From Blautia sp. (GTDB lineage Bacteria; Bacillota; Clostridia; Lachnospirales; Lachnospiraceae), in the NCBI GenBank assembly GCA_023667395.1, contig JAMPAC010000007.1, positions 28,504 through 92,503 on the forward strand: DNA of 64,000 bases, in the 5' to 3' direction. Made by a program: the position numbers and the translations under genes. This document shows, piece after piece, positions 40,439-49,454 of the stretch (the stretch's first letter is position 1; each line of letters begins with the position of its first letter). Under the pieces are notes generated by a model, which saw only the letters and a list, made by a program, of their open reading frames with translations, searched no databases and was not told the DNA's origin.

Positions 40439-42004
40439 ATGAAAATAAGGTACAAAATAAAACTTGTCATGATAGCGGCATTTATGGCTGTGCTGATCCT
40501 CCCGCCCCTTGCCTGGGGCATCTTACGGCTGGTCAGCCTGAAAGATCCCGCCGTGATGGAAAAACTGGACTATGATCTGGGCGAGAACAGAAACAAAGCG
40601 TCTTTCCCGGAAAGCTTCGACCTCAATGAATACCCGAAACAGCTGGAAGCATACTACAATGACCGCGCCCCTTTCCGAAGCGTCCTGATCCGATGGAACC
40701 AGAAATTTTCCGGAATGCTGGAGGCCGCTTATCAGGCGGATATCGAGCCTGCGCTGATCGCATGGCTGTACGGAAACGGCGGTTCAGGGAACGTGCAGAC
40801 CCCGGGCCTGCCCTCTGCCCTCCCGGAAGGCACCGCCCCGCCGGAACAGACGCCGGAAAATGAACCCTCCGCCACGCTGCCTCCGGCGGACGGCCACGAT
40901 TATCTTGTGGTGGAACAGACCCCGCCGACCTGTGTGGAAGAAGGCAGCGTCACCTACCGCTGCGAGGACTGCGGCGACACCTACACAGAAATATTGCCCG
41001 CAGCAGGCCATACCACGGAGACGGAAGTGGTGGAACCTTCCTATACAAATTACGGTTACACCGTCTATTCCTGTACGGTCTGTGGGAGGACGTGGCGGGA
41101 CGACTTTGTGGCAAAGCCCCTGGACGATTCCTATTTCCCGCCCAAACAGGCAGGGGATTACACGATCCTGGGGCGGTACAACTGGCTCTTTTACCGGGGA
41201 AATGCAACCCTCTCCTATTACCGGGGAACAAATATCCTGACGGAAGAAGAGATGGCCGATTACCTGGCAATCCTGCAGCAGCTTCAGGATGTGTGCGACG
41301 AAAAGGGAATCCAACTTTGTTTTATGGTGCTCCCCAACAAGGAAGAGGTGTATGACGAATACATGCCCACCTATCAGATTGCAAACACGCCCAGGCGGGA
41401 TGAGCGGCTGGCCGCCTATATCGCGGAACATTCGGACATTCATTTTGTCTATCCGCTGGAGGAACTGAGAGCGGGAAAAATCTGCTACGATATGTATTAT
41501 CAATATGACAGCCACTGGAACAACGCAGGCGGCTTTGTGGGCGCGCAGGCGCTGTATGAGGCCCTGGGGATGCAGGTGACGGATTTCGCGGACTGGAACA
41601 TCACCCAGACTGCAGGCGCTCCCACCGGGCTGATCGCCACAGGCGGGCTGGATCCGGCCAATTACCCGGAAGACCACGACTATGCCATCGACTACAGGCC
41701 GGAGGTACAGCTGACAAACACAGAGGGGGAGAAAAGCATTCTCTGCGCCTCGGGCATCTATCGCGCATGGTCCGACTGTGGCAATGACCGGAAGCTGGTT
41801 TTTGTGGGGGATTCTTTCCGGGCGGCCATGCTGCCTTACCTGGAAAAAGATTTCGCGGAGATCTGTGCCGCCCACCGGGATGAAAGGCGGGATATCAAAC
41901 AGGATATCAAAGAGGCGGACGTGCTGGTGGTGGCCGCCGTGGAACGCTTTGACAGGACGATCTTCGAGGTTGCGCAGACATTGACCGGCTATCTGCAGGA
42001 ATAG
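40439..42004 (+). CDS. AlgJ/AlgX-like SGNH acetyltransferase with Cys-rich insert
   Basis: The 521-aa product has an N-terminal membrane anchor (residues 9-30) and an extracytoplasmic AlgX/AlgJ-like (DHHW) domain. Its catalytic motif is YQYDSHWNNAGG (about 355), with a Ser in LVFVGDSFRAAML and the C-terminal fold. Between about residues 155 and 225 is an inserted module with CxxC-type pairs (CEDCG, CTVCGR) resembling Clostridial zinc- or glycan-binding repeats. It should receive acetyl groups from the MBOAT partner encoded 132 nt upstream. The ATG at 40439 follows GGGGGTG. Confidence 0.82.
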   Translation: MKIRYKIKLVMIAAFMAVLILPPLAWGILRLVSLKDPAVMEKLDYDLGENRNKASFPESFDLNEYPKQLEAYYNDRAPFRSVLIRWNQKFSGMLEAAYQADIEPALIAWLYGNGGSGNVQTPGLPSALPEGTAPPEQTPENEPSATLPPADGHDYLVVEQTPPTCVEEGSVTYRCEDCGDTYTEILPAAGHTTETEVVEPSYTNYGYTVYSCTVCGRTWRDDFVAKPLDDSYFPPKQAGDYTILGRYNWLFYRGNATLSYYRGTNILTEEEMADYLAILQQLQDVCDEKGIQLCFMVLPNKEEVYDEYMPTYQIANTPRRDERLAAYIAEHSDIHFVYPLEELRAGKICYDMYYQYDSHWNNAGGFVGAQALYEALGMQVTDFADWNITQTAGAPTGLIATGGLDPANYPEDHDYAIDYRPEVQLTNTEGEKSILCASGIYRAWSDCGNDRKLVFVGDSFRAAMLPYLEKDFAEICAAHRDERRDIKQDIKEADVLVVAAVERFDRTIFEVAQTLTGYLQE

Positions 42005-42036
42005 GAAACAGCGGAACCTTTCAGTCCCGCTGTTCC
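42004..42036 (+). terminator. Hairpin after the AlgX-like gene
   Basis: GGAAACAGCGG pairs with CCGCTGTTCC directly at the stop codon. There is no U tract, so termination would be weak or need a factor. Confidence 0.45.
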
Positions 42037-42058
42037 AGAAATTTCCTCCGTATCCACT

Positions 42059-45000
42059 CTAAAAATAAATTCTGTTGACTTCATTCTCCCCGCTCACCAT
42101 CTCGTCCGGAGTGGCAACCGTATACTCGATCGCGGAAGGCTCACAGGGCTTGATAAAAATAAACGCATCCTTCCGGGGTTCGATGGCAATCTCCTTGTAG
42201 GGAATATTATCGATCACAGGAGGCTCTTCCCGGACGTCAGCCGTGGGATTGGTGGTATAGTAAATGCGCACCGTCTGTCTGGCAGCGCCCTGGAAACGGA
42301 TCCAGGTGCCGTAGTCCGTTTCCGCAGGGGACAGCCTGCAGTCAAAGTGATGTCTTCTCTCACGTCCCAGATAGTACTTGAAGCGGGTCTGTTCCTCGGC
42401 ATCCGTCTCAAAGTTCTTTTCCACCTTGATGGAACTTCCCTCCCTGCTCTTGATCAGTCCGTATGCCACGCTGGTCTTGCCGTTAGGCACATACTCGTCC
42501 CCGTTCTCCCCGTTCAGCGGTTCCACCAGCTTAAATCCGGATTCTCCCGAACCGGAAGTACGATTCTGGATCGCCTCCTCAAACAATTCCTTTACAAAGA
42601 TGGATTTGCTGGAATTGCCCGCCAGGAAAATATACATGGGACCGTTATAATTCCCAGCCCTGTTTTCCCTCTGGAACGCCTTGCCCATGCATTTAAAGAA
42701 CGCGTCGATTCCCTTTTGGATCCTGGCTTTTATCAGGGTTATCAGGCCTTTCGTATCAACCGCGAACCTGCAGTCGGACAGCTTGTTCCCTTCCATATCG
42801 TACAGGGCGGGTTCAATGTATTCCTCATATTCCAGATCTGCGCCAAGTCCGCTTCCATCGGCTTCATGCCGGTACTTCTGCTCCCAGTTCTCCTCCTGAT
42901 GCCAGAGGGGCCTGAGTTCCTCTTTCAAAATGGACATGTTACGCTGCGCGATCTGGGAGTTGGAAATCAGGGTCTCGCTGCCCAGGAATGCCTGTTCCCC
43001 ATAAGGCAGGGAGCATGTGATCCTCTTCCTCCTGGCCACTCCGCGGTTCTTCTTGAATACGGCATATGCCAGCAGTTCCAGGATCTTCTCGCCGCCCAGC
43101 GTCACATCGGAATCCGCGCCGAAACATTCCAGCACATAATCGTAGCCTTCCACCTCGTACTCGTCCTCGCTGGCGCCCCTCCAGATACCGAAGCCAAAGT
43201 CCGCCGTGCCGCCGCCGAAATCGAAAATGCCGTACCTATACCTGTCATTCTCATCCTCCGGCTCCAGATCGCTCATCTCCAGGGCCGTCACCGCATACGC
43301 CGCCGGTTCGCTGATCCCCAGCCGGACGCTGAACTCTTTCATGCAGTTCTCATCATCCAGGATGCACTGGGGAAGAGATTTCCTGATTCCCTGCTCGAAG
43401 CTTGCAACGATCAGCTGCCTTGTCCTCTTCGGATAACCCACGGGGAATGACATCAGGTATTTCATGTAAATCCCGTTCCGCATATTGTTGATATACATAC
43501 CGATATAATAGGCGTAAAGTTCAATGGGATTTATGATCCTGTCCTCTTTCACGCTGAACGGTCCAAACTGGTATTCCTGTTTCTGTTTATCCCAGATTAT
43601 GATATTTTCTTTTTCATGGTTCGCCCACTGTTTCAGATCCGCATAATAGGCGTAAAATTCGTTGGGCGCGCAGGAACGGTAATCCGTATACGCGTCATAG
43701 GAAACGAAAAAGTCGTCGCAGCTGGTCTCCGGTCTTCCCTCCTGCTCGAAGTACTTGCGCATGAACTCATCCAGATTCGTGCACTCAATGATGGTGGGGT
43801 TCTCGTAATCGTTCTCCTTCAGTTCGGCGGAAAGATCGCCTGCGCCGATACGGATGGGAATGATCGCGCTGGTGTCGTCCTGATGCACCACCACCGTGCT
43901 CTTTGTCCCGAAATCAATACCCACGATGCCGGTTCTGATATCCTTTCTGGGATCCCTTGCCACCAGCCTCCCTTTCCCGGGAATCTCCACATTTTCCCCA
44001 CAACCGCACAGATCCCAGTGTCCACGCTTGATATCGTACAGCATGTTCTCCTCGTAGGATTCCAGGCGGCATCTCCGTTTGTCGCAGTCCAGCAGGTCCC
44101 TGATATTGACAGACGGTTGTTCCGTCCGGGGCGGAAGCGCTGCGGTTCCCAGGGCGGATTCCCGCGCCAGTGTTCCTTCCGGCTCCGATGCCTGGGCCGG
44201 GATTTGGCCTGGCGCTGCTTCCACTGCCTGCGTTCCTTCCGGCTCCGATGCCTGGGCCGGGATTTGGCCTGGCGCTGCTTCCTGCGTCAGCGTTCCTTCC
44301 GGTTCCGATGCCTGCGCTGACGTTGTTTCTGGAGCGGTTCCCTGTCCGAACAACTCGTTCAACAGAGCCTCCTGAAGTTCTTCTTTATTCTGTTCAAAAG
44401 CCTGTCCCGGAACAGTGTCCGATATGGATTCCTGCACTGCCCCTGCCCCGGAAACAGCTCCCTGGGAGGAAGGTTCATTCGCCGCTTTCTGTGATTCTTC
44501 TTCCGTCCCTGCTGCCTGTTTCAGGGCAGTGTCCGGTGCAGGTTCCTGTGCCGTTCCTGTCTCTGGGGCAGCTCCCTGTAAAGAGGATTCGTTCGTCCCT
44601 GCTGCCTGTTCCGTAATAGGCTCTGACGCAGGTTTCTGTGTCGAAGCTTCCCCCGATTCCATCTCCTGCGCCGCATCCGGCCTGTTTCCCCGGCTCGCCG
44701 CATCTTCCGGCTTCGCCTCCCACATCGGAGCCGCATCAGTCGCAGGTTCCTGAGAAGACGCTTCTTCCGCTGCTTCCTCTTCTTCCGGAACCTCCTGGGG
44801 CAGAAACAGATTTCCATTGGCATCCATTTCATAGGAGTCAATATATTCCCAACCGTCAAAATTGGTAAAATTACGTCTGTTCGTTGCACGGTCTTTTACA
44901 TACGCGCACTTTAAAGTGCTTACACTGTCCAGGAACTGTTCCGGCCGTGTCATCCTGATAGGCGCGTCATACAGCACGGAAGATGTGCTCTCGATCTTCC

Positions 45001-45343
45001 ACAGCTGGCTCCCAATCCCCAAGTCAGCGCATTCGCCGATCCTGCCCAGTCCGGAGAAGAAATCTTTCGCGCACTCCTCCGATGGCAGGCCGCAGTCGCA
45101 CAGATCCGCCCCGATCCTGATCTTCCTGTTTCCGGACAGTGCGTCCCGCGTTCCATAGGTTCTGTTGATATTGTCCTGCTGTCCCGGTACCAAAAGGCCT
45201 TCCTTTTTATACAGATACCAGTAATTGCCACCCCCGTCCCTGAACGCCACAAAGCCGGTCTCCGTAAATAACAGATCGCTTTCCAACATTCTCTTGATAT
45301 TGCTGTCATTCCTGTAAATGATATCATACACACTGTATTTCAT
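42059..45343 (-). CDS. Hsp70/actin-like ATPase with long repetitive linker
   Basis: The 1094-aa protein has an N-terminal domain of about 180 residues that I do not recognise. A Glu/Pro/Ala/Gln-rich low-complexity linker follows (about 185-410, with 20-residue repeats such as ASEPEGTLAQEAAPGQIPAQ), then an Hsp70-fold ATPase. The phosphate-1 loop is GIDFGTKSTVVV (about 470) and phosphate-2 YGIFDFGGGTADFG (about 705); the adenosine motif is MYIFLAGNSSKS (about 905). The DnaK substrate-binding domain is replaced by a beta-rich tail. It lies at the downstream end of the type-VII-like/ubiquitin-like cluster, separated from it by two orphans. It may be a chaperone-like or regulatory ATPase of that system. 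Confidence 0.75.
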   Translation of the reverse strand: MKYSVYDIIYRNDSNIKRMLESDLLFTETGFVAFRDGGGNYWYLYKKEGLLVPGQQDNINRTYGTRDALSGNRKIRIGADLCDCGLPSEECAKDFFSGLGRIGECADLGIGSQLWKIESTSSVLYDAPIRMTRPEQFLDSVSTLKCAYVKDRATNRRNFTNFDGWEYIDSYEMDANGNLFLPQEVPEEEEAAEEASSQEPATDAAPMWEAKPEDAASRGNRPDAAQEMESGEASTQKPASEPITEQAAGTNESSLQGAAPETGTAQEPAPDTALKQAAGTEEESQKAANEPSSQGAVSGAGAVQESISDTVPGQAFEQNKEELQEALLNELFGQGTAPETTSAQASEPEGTLTQEAAPGQIPAQASEPEGTQAVEAAPGQIPAQASEPEGTLARESALGTAALPPRTEQPSVNIRDLLDCDKRRCRLESYEENMLYDIKRGHWDLCGCGENVEIPGKGRLVARDPRKDIRTGIVGIDFGTKSTVVVHQDDTSAIIPIRIGAGDLSAELKENDYENPTIIECTNLDEFMRKYFEQEGRPETSCDDFFVSYDAYTDYRSCAPNEFYAYYADLKQWANHEKENIIIWDKQKQEYQFGPFSVKEDRIINPIELYAYYIGMYINNMRNGIYMKYLMSFPVGYPKRTRQLIVASFEQGIRKSLPQCILDDENCMKEFSVRLGISEPAAYAVTALEMSDLEPEDENDRYRYGIFDFGGGTADFGFGIWRGASEDEYEVEGYDYVLECFGADSDVTLGGEKILELLAYAVFKKNRGVARRKRITCSLPYGEQAFLGSETLISNSQIAQRNMSILKEELRPLWHQEENWEQKYRHEADGSGLGADLEYEEYIEPALYDMEGNKLSDCRFAVDTKGLITLIKARIQKGIDAFFKCMGKAFQRENRAGNYNGPMYIFLAGNSSKSIFVKELFEEAIQNRTSGSGESGFKLVEPLNGENGDEYVPNGKTSVAYGLIKSREGSSIKVEKNFETDAEEQTRFKYYLGRERRHHFDCRLSPAETDYGTWIRFQGAARQTVRIYYTTNPTADVREEPPVIDNIPYKEIAIEPRKDAFIFIKPCEPSAIEYTVATPDEMVSGENEVNRIYF
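44161..44330 (-). repeat. 60-bp tandem repeat within the Hsp70-like gene
   Basis: Three successive units (starting 44161, 44221 and 44281, exactly 60 bp apart) encode 20-residue linker repeats. The first two are nearly identical at the DNA level, so the array could change length by slippage while staying in frame. Confidence 0.8.
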
Positions 45344-45542
45344 ATGCTTCCCTTCCCCTTCCGCCTGCGTTGTCCTGATCGGACTCCCCTGGATTCTGCG
45401 TCAGCAGAATCATTATACCTCATTGCCCGTTTATTATCAATCTGTAACTGTTTGAAATCAGGTGAAAAAAGTGTAAAGCCTTTATTCACAGTCATCGCCC
45501 CAGCGAAAAAATATAATTCAGTCCCACAATATCACACAGGTT

Positions 45543-45911
45543 TTAAATAGTTTGCGCATTGAGAATGATATCAAGCAATGCCTCATATATTTTATCATCT
45601 ACCTCAGCAATTCCCTGCCTGCCGTCAATAAACGTTAATTTCACTTTATATATTGTTTTCCTCTTAGCCGTGGATGTTCCGGCAATCATTCCAAGCCAAC
45701 CGAAGATTCCAGAAAGGATATACCCCCTGAATAACATGTTTAACAAGCTTGGTGTTTCATTTCTATCTATCTCGCTGACAGATTGCAGTGTCATTTCATT
45801 TAAACATATTTGTCTTTCCAGACACTGTAAATAAAGTCTGCCATATTTAATGGAAAACTTAAATTCTTTATATTGACCTGCTATCATTTTATTTCTCGCT
45901 TTGATAATCAT
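45543..45911 (-). CDS. Hypothetical protein with central hydrophobic segment (122 aa)
   Basis: The product begins with MIIKARNKMIAGQYKEFKFSIKYGRLYLQ, a strand-rich region common to small bacterial proteins of unknown role. It has a Gly-rich hydrophobic stretch (GYILSGIFGWLGMIAGTSTAK, about 66-86), then another strand-rich region. I use the ATG at 45911; an alternative start is 45887. It lies downstream of a clear terminator and is probably expressed separately. The family is unknown to me. Confidence 0.55.
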   Translation of the reverse strand: MIIKARNKMIAGQYKEFKFSIKYGRLYLQCLERQICLNEMTLQSVSEIDRNETPSLLNMLFRGYILSGIFGWLGMIAGTSTAKRKTIYKVKLTFIDGRQGIAEVDDKIYEALLDIILNAQTI

Positions 45912-45920
45912 CACCTCAAC

Positions 45921-45963
45921 AAAAAAGCGGGATACAGATTATTGCCACTAAATCCGATCCCGC
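45921..45963 (-). terminator. Intrinsic terminator after the 160-aa orphan gene
   Basis: On the minus strand GCGGGAT and ATCCCGC (45957-45963 and 45927-45933) pair around a 23-nt loop and are followed by six T. It should end transcription after the gene at 45989. Confidence 0.75.
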
Positions 45964-45988
45964 ATCATTCTGATCCTAAAAATGTTCC

Positions 45989-46471
45989 TTATGAAACAAT
46001 TTCATCAAACATTTCCATAACGCACTGATAGTACATCTGTTCTTCCTCAAGTTTGGCTTTATTCTTTCCTATGGTTGTAACTGCCTGGCCAATCATTGAG
46101 CCAATTTTGTAACTCATGTCTTTCCCCTGTCTATCCTGCTGATATGCTTCTGCCCTGCCTGCCTTTGCCATCTGTTTGCTGTTACCAAAGTCATTCACAG
46201 ATACATAGGCATATGTACCCTGTTTTCTTACGCGGATACAAAACTTGAAGTAATCGTTCTCGTGCTCAGGATGGTACATAACAATGCAATCGCCGACAGA
46301 GGAATTGAAAAGTCCGCCAGACTTTACCTGGTCTCCCCGGAAAGCAACCTGAATGCCCATCTTCATTGCACAATCTTTCAGCGCCTCCTGCACTGTCTGG
46401 AGAGTAATGCCTTCTCCATTCTGATAACGAACCATGTCCCTGAATTCTCTTAAATCATTCTCTTTGATCAT
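45989..46471 (-). CDS. Hypothetical protein (160 aa)
   Basis: The product starts MIKENDLREFRDMVRYQNG and contains an alpha/beta region with VAFRGDQVKSGGLFNSSVGDCIVMYHPEH, then FKFCIRVRKQGTYAYVSVNDFGNS, ending in a helix. No membrane segment or catalytic motif is seen. GGAGG lies 9 nt before ATG 46471; the longer frame to 46507 lacks one. It is between the Sel1 genes and a terminator and could be part of the cluster, but its function is unknown. Confidence 0.6.
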   Translation of the reverse strand: MIKENDLREFRDMVRYQNGEGITLQTVQEALKDCAMKMGIQVAFRGDQVKSGGLFNSSVGDCIVMYHPEHENDYFKFCIRVRKQGTYAYVSVNDFGNSKQMAKAGRAEAYQQDRQGKDMSYKIGSMIGQAVTTIGKNKAKLEEEQMYYQCVMEMFDEIVS

Positions 46472-46695
46472 TGAAATATCCTCCGTTTTTAATATTTTGA
46501 GGAACACACCTCATGAAAATTGTACATCAGCTTCAGCCTTTTTACCTTTGGTACTACATAAGTCCATTCTCCTCCTTCATAAGATTTTTATGTAAATCTG
46601 CATTCTACCCTACCTTTCCAATGACAGTATCAGCAGACTTCCCACAAATGCAATATTCATACCCGCTTTTTGCATTACTGCAAGGCTTCGCCGCC
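46472..46695. other. Intergenic gap inside the cluster
   Basis: This AT-rich 224-bp gap separates the Sel1 gene from the 160-aa orphan gene. It contains an 18-codon minus-strand frame (46511-46567) behind AAGGAGGAG, which could be a remnant or leader. I see no terminator. Confidence 0.35.
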
Positions 46696-47550
46696 TCAAT
46701 CAGGTATATAATAAGTACCATACAAACTCTTTCTATATATTTTAAGGTGCTCCTGGGCAAATTCATTCCCATTATCAGCAGCTATCTGGATATATTTATG
46801 TGCCATGTCATAATCACGGGGCACGACTTCTCCCCTCTCATAAAACCAGCCGACAATAAGATGCGCTTCCACATTGCCCTTCTCCACAGCTTTCCCTGCG
46901 TAGAAAAAAGCTTCATTTAACATATCTCCCGTTGGCCTGATACCAAAACATTCGTATGGGTCAGCGAGACATAGGGCAATTCTTAACATCGCTTCACCAT
47001 CATCAGGTTCATAATTCAAGTACTCTTTATACCATGTATATGCCGCTCCGGCATCTCTGTTTGTTCCCAATCCGTCATCATAGCAGATAGCGGCTACATG
47101 GATACCGTTCACATCCCCAAGCTTTGCTGCCCTGATGGCATAATCAAACGCCTTGGAATTATTTTCAGGCGTACCGCTTCCAAACAGATAGCACTGGGCA
47201 AGCGCTCCCATACAACTTACATCACCCAGGGCGGCGCCTTTCTCGAATATGGCAACAGCTTTGCTGCGATCCTGGCCCAGTTCCGAATTAACATTGTAGT
47301 ACTGCCTGCCCAGTTCCCACGCAGCTTCACCGCACCCCATACTGATCGCTTTTTCAAATAATTCCACGGCAAGTTCAGCATCTTTAGCGATTCCAATCCC
47401 AAACAGATAAAACTGGGCCAAAACAGCAACTGCAGCAGCATCTCCGTTGCTTTCCAATGATCTTAGTTCATCATACGCCTCATCCCAGTACCCCGCATTT
47501 ATCTGTGCAAGTATCCTGTCAGAAAGCTGCTCATAAGAACTCATTCCCAT
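46696..47550 (-). CDS. Sel1-repeat protein
   Basis: The 284-aa protein consists of Sel1-like (SLR) helical repeats of 36-38 residues, visible as AAAVAVLAQFYLFGIGIAKDAELAVELFEKAI, GCGEAAWELGRQYYN and SCMGALAQCYLFGSGTPENNSKAFDYAIRAA. Such repeats bind other proteins. No signal peptide is seen, so it is probably a cytosolic adaptor or effector-binding factor. The ATG at 47550 follows GGAGG, 12 nt after the preceding Sel1 gene, with which it shares family and operon. Confidence 0.8.
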   Translation of the reverse strand: MGMSSYEQLSDRILAQINAGYWDEAYDELRSLESNGDAAAVAVLAQFYLFGIGIAKDAELAVELFEKAISMGCGEAAWELGRQYYNVNSELGQDRSKAVAIFEKGAALGDVSCMGALAQCYLFGSGTPENNSKAFDYAIRAAKLGDVNGIHVAAICYDDGLGTNRDAGAAYTWYKEYLNYEPDDGEAMLRIALCLADPYECFGIRPTGDMLNEAFFYAGKAVEKGNVEAHLIVGWFYERGEVVPRDYDMAHKYIQIAADNGNEFAQEHLKIYRKSLYGTYYIPD

Positions 47551-47562
47551 ATGATCATCCTC

Positions 47563-48957
47563 CTACATTTTTTTCCATCCAAACAGGGTCTTTTTGAATT
47601 TGGATGCCTCGACGCCAGCCAATCCATATCCCTGCGCAGCGCTCTGCGTATATAATTGGAACGCCAACTCCAGATTTTTCGCCGTTCCGAGCCCATGCTC
47701 TGTCATATATGCGATCCAATAGATAATCTCACCTTTTCGTGGCTTATTATAATAATCGTCCTCTGCCTCAGATAACTGTTTTGCCTGTTGAAGCAATGAC
47801 ATGATCCTGTTATGATCTCCCGTGGCATCACCCTTCTTTAAGTAACAGACTGCCAGGGGCAGGAAAACCTGATCATGTTCATAATCCGCACCATCTGCCA
47901 AAACAGCTTCATAGTACTTAATTGCCTTTTGGTAATCGGTTATATTCCCATCGTTATAGTAAAAATCGGCAATATCTTTTCTGATGAATGTATTCTTTCC
48001 CGATTCCACTGACCTCTCTGCCCAGTAGATCGCTTTCGGCTTATTATGTTCATGATAGGAATAATATCTGTATAATTCATACATCGCATCTGCACTACCG
48101 TTTTCCGCCGCGGCCAGAAGATACTTATGCCCCTTTTCAGGATCTGTGATAAATTCACTGTCATAATCGACCAGCTGCTTCCCCAATTCGAGAATCGCCT
48201 CATAATTACCGGCATCTGCGGATTTTTGGAGTAATTCCTGTGCCTTATACGCATCTTTTTCAACCCCGGCGCCAACCAAATACGAAATACCAAGATCATA
48301 TTGGACATCCGCTTTGCCTTCATCCGCCATCCGGGTCATTTTATCCAGTATTTTTACATATTCCGCCTCATCCCCAAAGCATCGCGCCCTTAGCAGATAC
48401 CTCACCGCTGAGTAATTATCCTCAGCTGCAGCCTCGGACAAATATTTGTGGGCAAGCTTCTGGCTCTGTGGCAGACCGCCGTAACCGTTATCATAAAAAT
48501 ATCCCATAAAATATTTTCCGGCGGCGCTGCCTTTATCCGCAGCACGTTGAAACCATTTTGCTGCAGTCCGCTCATCATTCGGAGTAATGTCGCCAAAAGC
48601 ATATATCCAGCCAATGTCTGAAGCGGCATCCACATAGCCATGCTGCCAGGCATCTTCATATTTACTGATGGCGCTCTCATGGCTTTTAGGAACCCCGTAA
48701 CCGTAAAAATGACAGTCCGCTATCTTTTCCCAGATTGCCCCGTTATCAGGATACATGGATACAATTCTATGAAATAGCTCATATGCACGCGGCTCATCCA
48801 TTTCCACATGGACGCCCCTATAGTAACAGTCGGCCACAAATTTCATCGCTTCTTCGTTACCGGCATCCGATAACTCCATGATCACAGCCCATCCAGATGA
48901 AAAATCCGTATCCAGCTTATTTTTTGCATTTTCAAATCTTAGTGTATTCGCATCCAT
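47563..48957 (-). CDS. Large Sel1-repeat protein
   Basis: The 464-aa protein is built of about ten Sel1-like repeats (for example AMKFVADCYYRGVHVEMDEPRAYELFHRIV, AASDIGWIYAFGDITPNDERTAAKWFQRAA, ADVQYDLGISYLVGAGVEKDAYKAQELLQKSA). It is soluble, without a signal peptide. Its ATG shares a base with the stop of the previous gene (TGATG), so it is translationally coupled. Sel1 proteins often assemble complexes or act as immunity or adaptor proteins next to effectors; here that is inference from location. Confidence 0.8.
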   Translation of the reverse strand: MDANTLRFENAKNKLDTDFSSGWAVIMELSDAGNEEAMKFVADCYYRGVHVEMDEPRAYELFHRIVSMYPDNGAIWEKIADCHFYGYGVPKSHESAISKYEDAWQHGYVDAASDIGWIYAFGDITPNDERTAAKWFQRAADKGSAAGKYFMGYFYDNGYGGLPQSQKLAHKYLSEAAAEDNYSAVRYLLRARCFGDEAEYVKILDKMTRMADEGKADVQYDLGISYLVGAGVEKDAYKAQELLQKSADAGNYEAILELGKQLVDYDSEFITDPEKGHKYLLAAAENGSADAMYELYRYYSYHEHNKPKAIYWAERSVESGKNTFIRKDIADFYYNDGNITDYQKAIKYYEAVLADGADYEHDQVFLPLAVCYLKKGDATGDHNRIMSLLQQAKQLSEAEDDYYNKPRKGEIIYWIAYMTEHGLGTAKNLELAFQLYTQSAAQGYGLAGVEASKFKKTLFGWKKM

Positions 48958-49454
48958 CAGCCGCCATTTCCTTTCATGTGGTCCAGTTCTTTAACCATGC
49001 TCTCCCTTTCAGCGATCAGCTTGCTCCTTTTTGAAAATCCCACTGCAATCATTATTCCTGTGAATATTGCCGGAACGAGCAAAAAGAAGAGTCCCATCAG
49101 GGCAAGCACACACAGTACAACGGTCGCAATGATCCACTGTTTGGGAAATGCATTCCTTATTCTTCCATCGATCATCTGTATATCATATTCCTTTTCCTTG
49201 ATTGCCTGGGAACCGACTACCGTATTGGCTGCTCCCGGCGTTGATCCCACAGACGAACCGATATTATGATTTCTTCCCTCTAACGGTGAAGCAGGCGGCG
49301 CATTATATCCGCCGCGATGTATCGGCGCCGCGCTTCCGCCAACACTGGTTGAAACAATCGTTCCGTCATCCCCTATAACGGTTCTGTTATCGGATGAAAC
49401 CACCTGGTCATCTTTTAATATGGTTCCGTCAGGTCCAATCCGTACATTAGACAT
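48957..49454 (-). CDS. Small membrane protein with N-terminal repeat motif
   Basis: The 165-aa product has two strand-like N-terminal copies of a Gly-Pro/Asp-Asp-Gly-Thr-Ile motif (RIGPDGTILKDD and VIGDDGTIVSTS), a Gly/Pro/Ser linker, then two hydrophobic helices (about 108-145) and a charged helical tail. This looks like a membrane-bound, cytosol-facing protein. ATG at 49454 follows GGAGGG and overlaps the previous gene by 8 nt. Its role in the cluster is unknown. Confidence 0.65.
   Translation of the reverse strand: MSNVRIGPDGTILKDDQVVSSDNRTVIGDDGTIVSTSVGGSAAPIHRGGYNAPPASPLEGRNHNIGSSVGSTPGAANTVVGSQAIKEKEYDIQMIDGRIRNAFPKQWIIATVVLCVLALMGLFFLLVPAIFTGIMIAVGFSKRSKLIAERESMVKELDHMKGNGG

Noticed and set aside
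46511-46567. 18-codon frame with strong ribosome site between Sel1 and orphan genes
   Set aside because: Too short to support as a gene; may be a remnant or chance.
46513-46920. Plus-strand frame of 135 codons
   Set aside because: It overlaps the C-terminus of the Sel1 gene antisense and shows no coding character.
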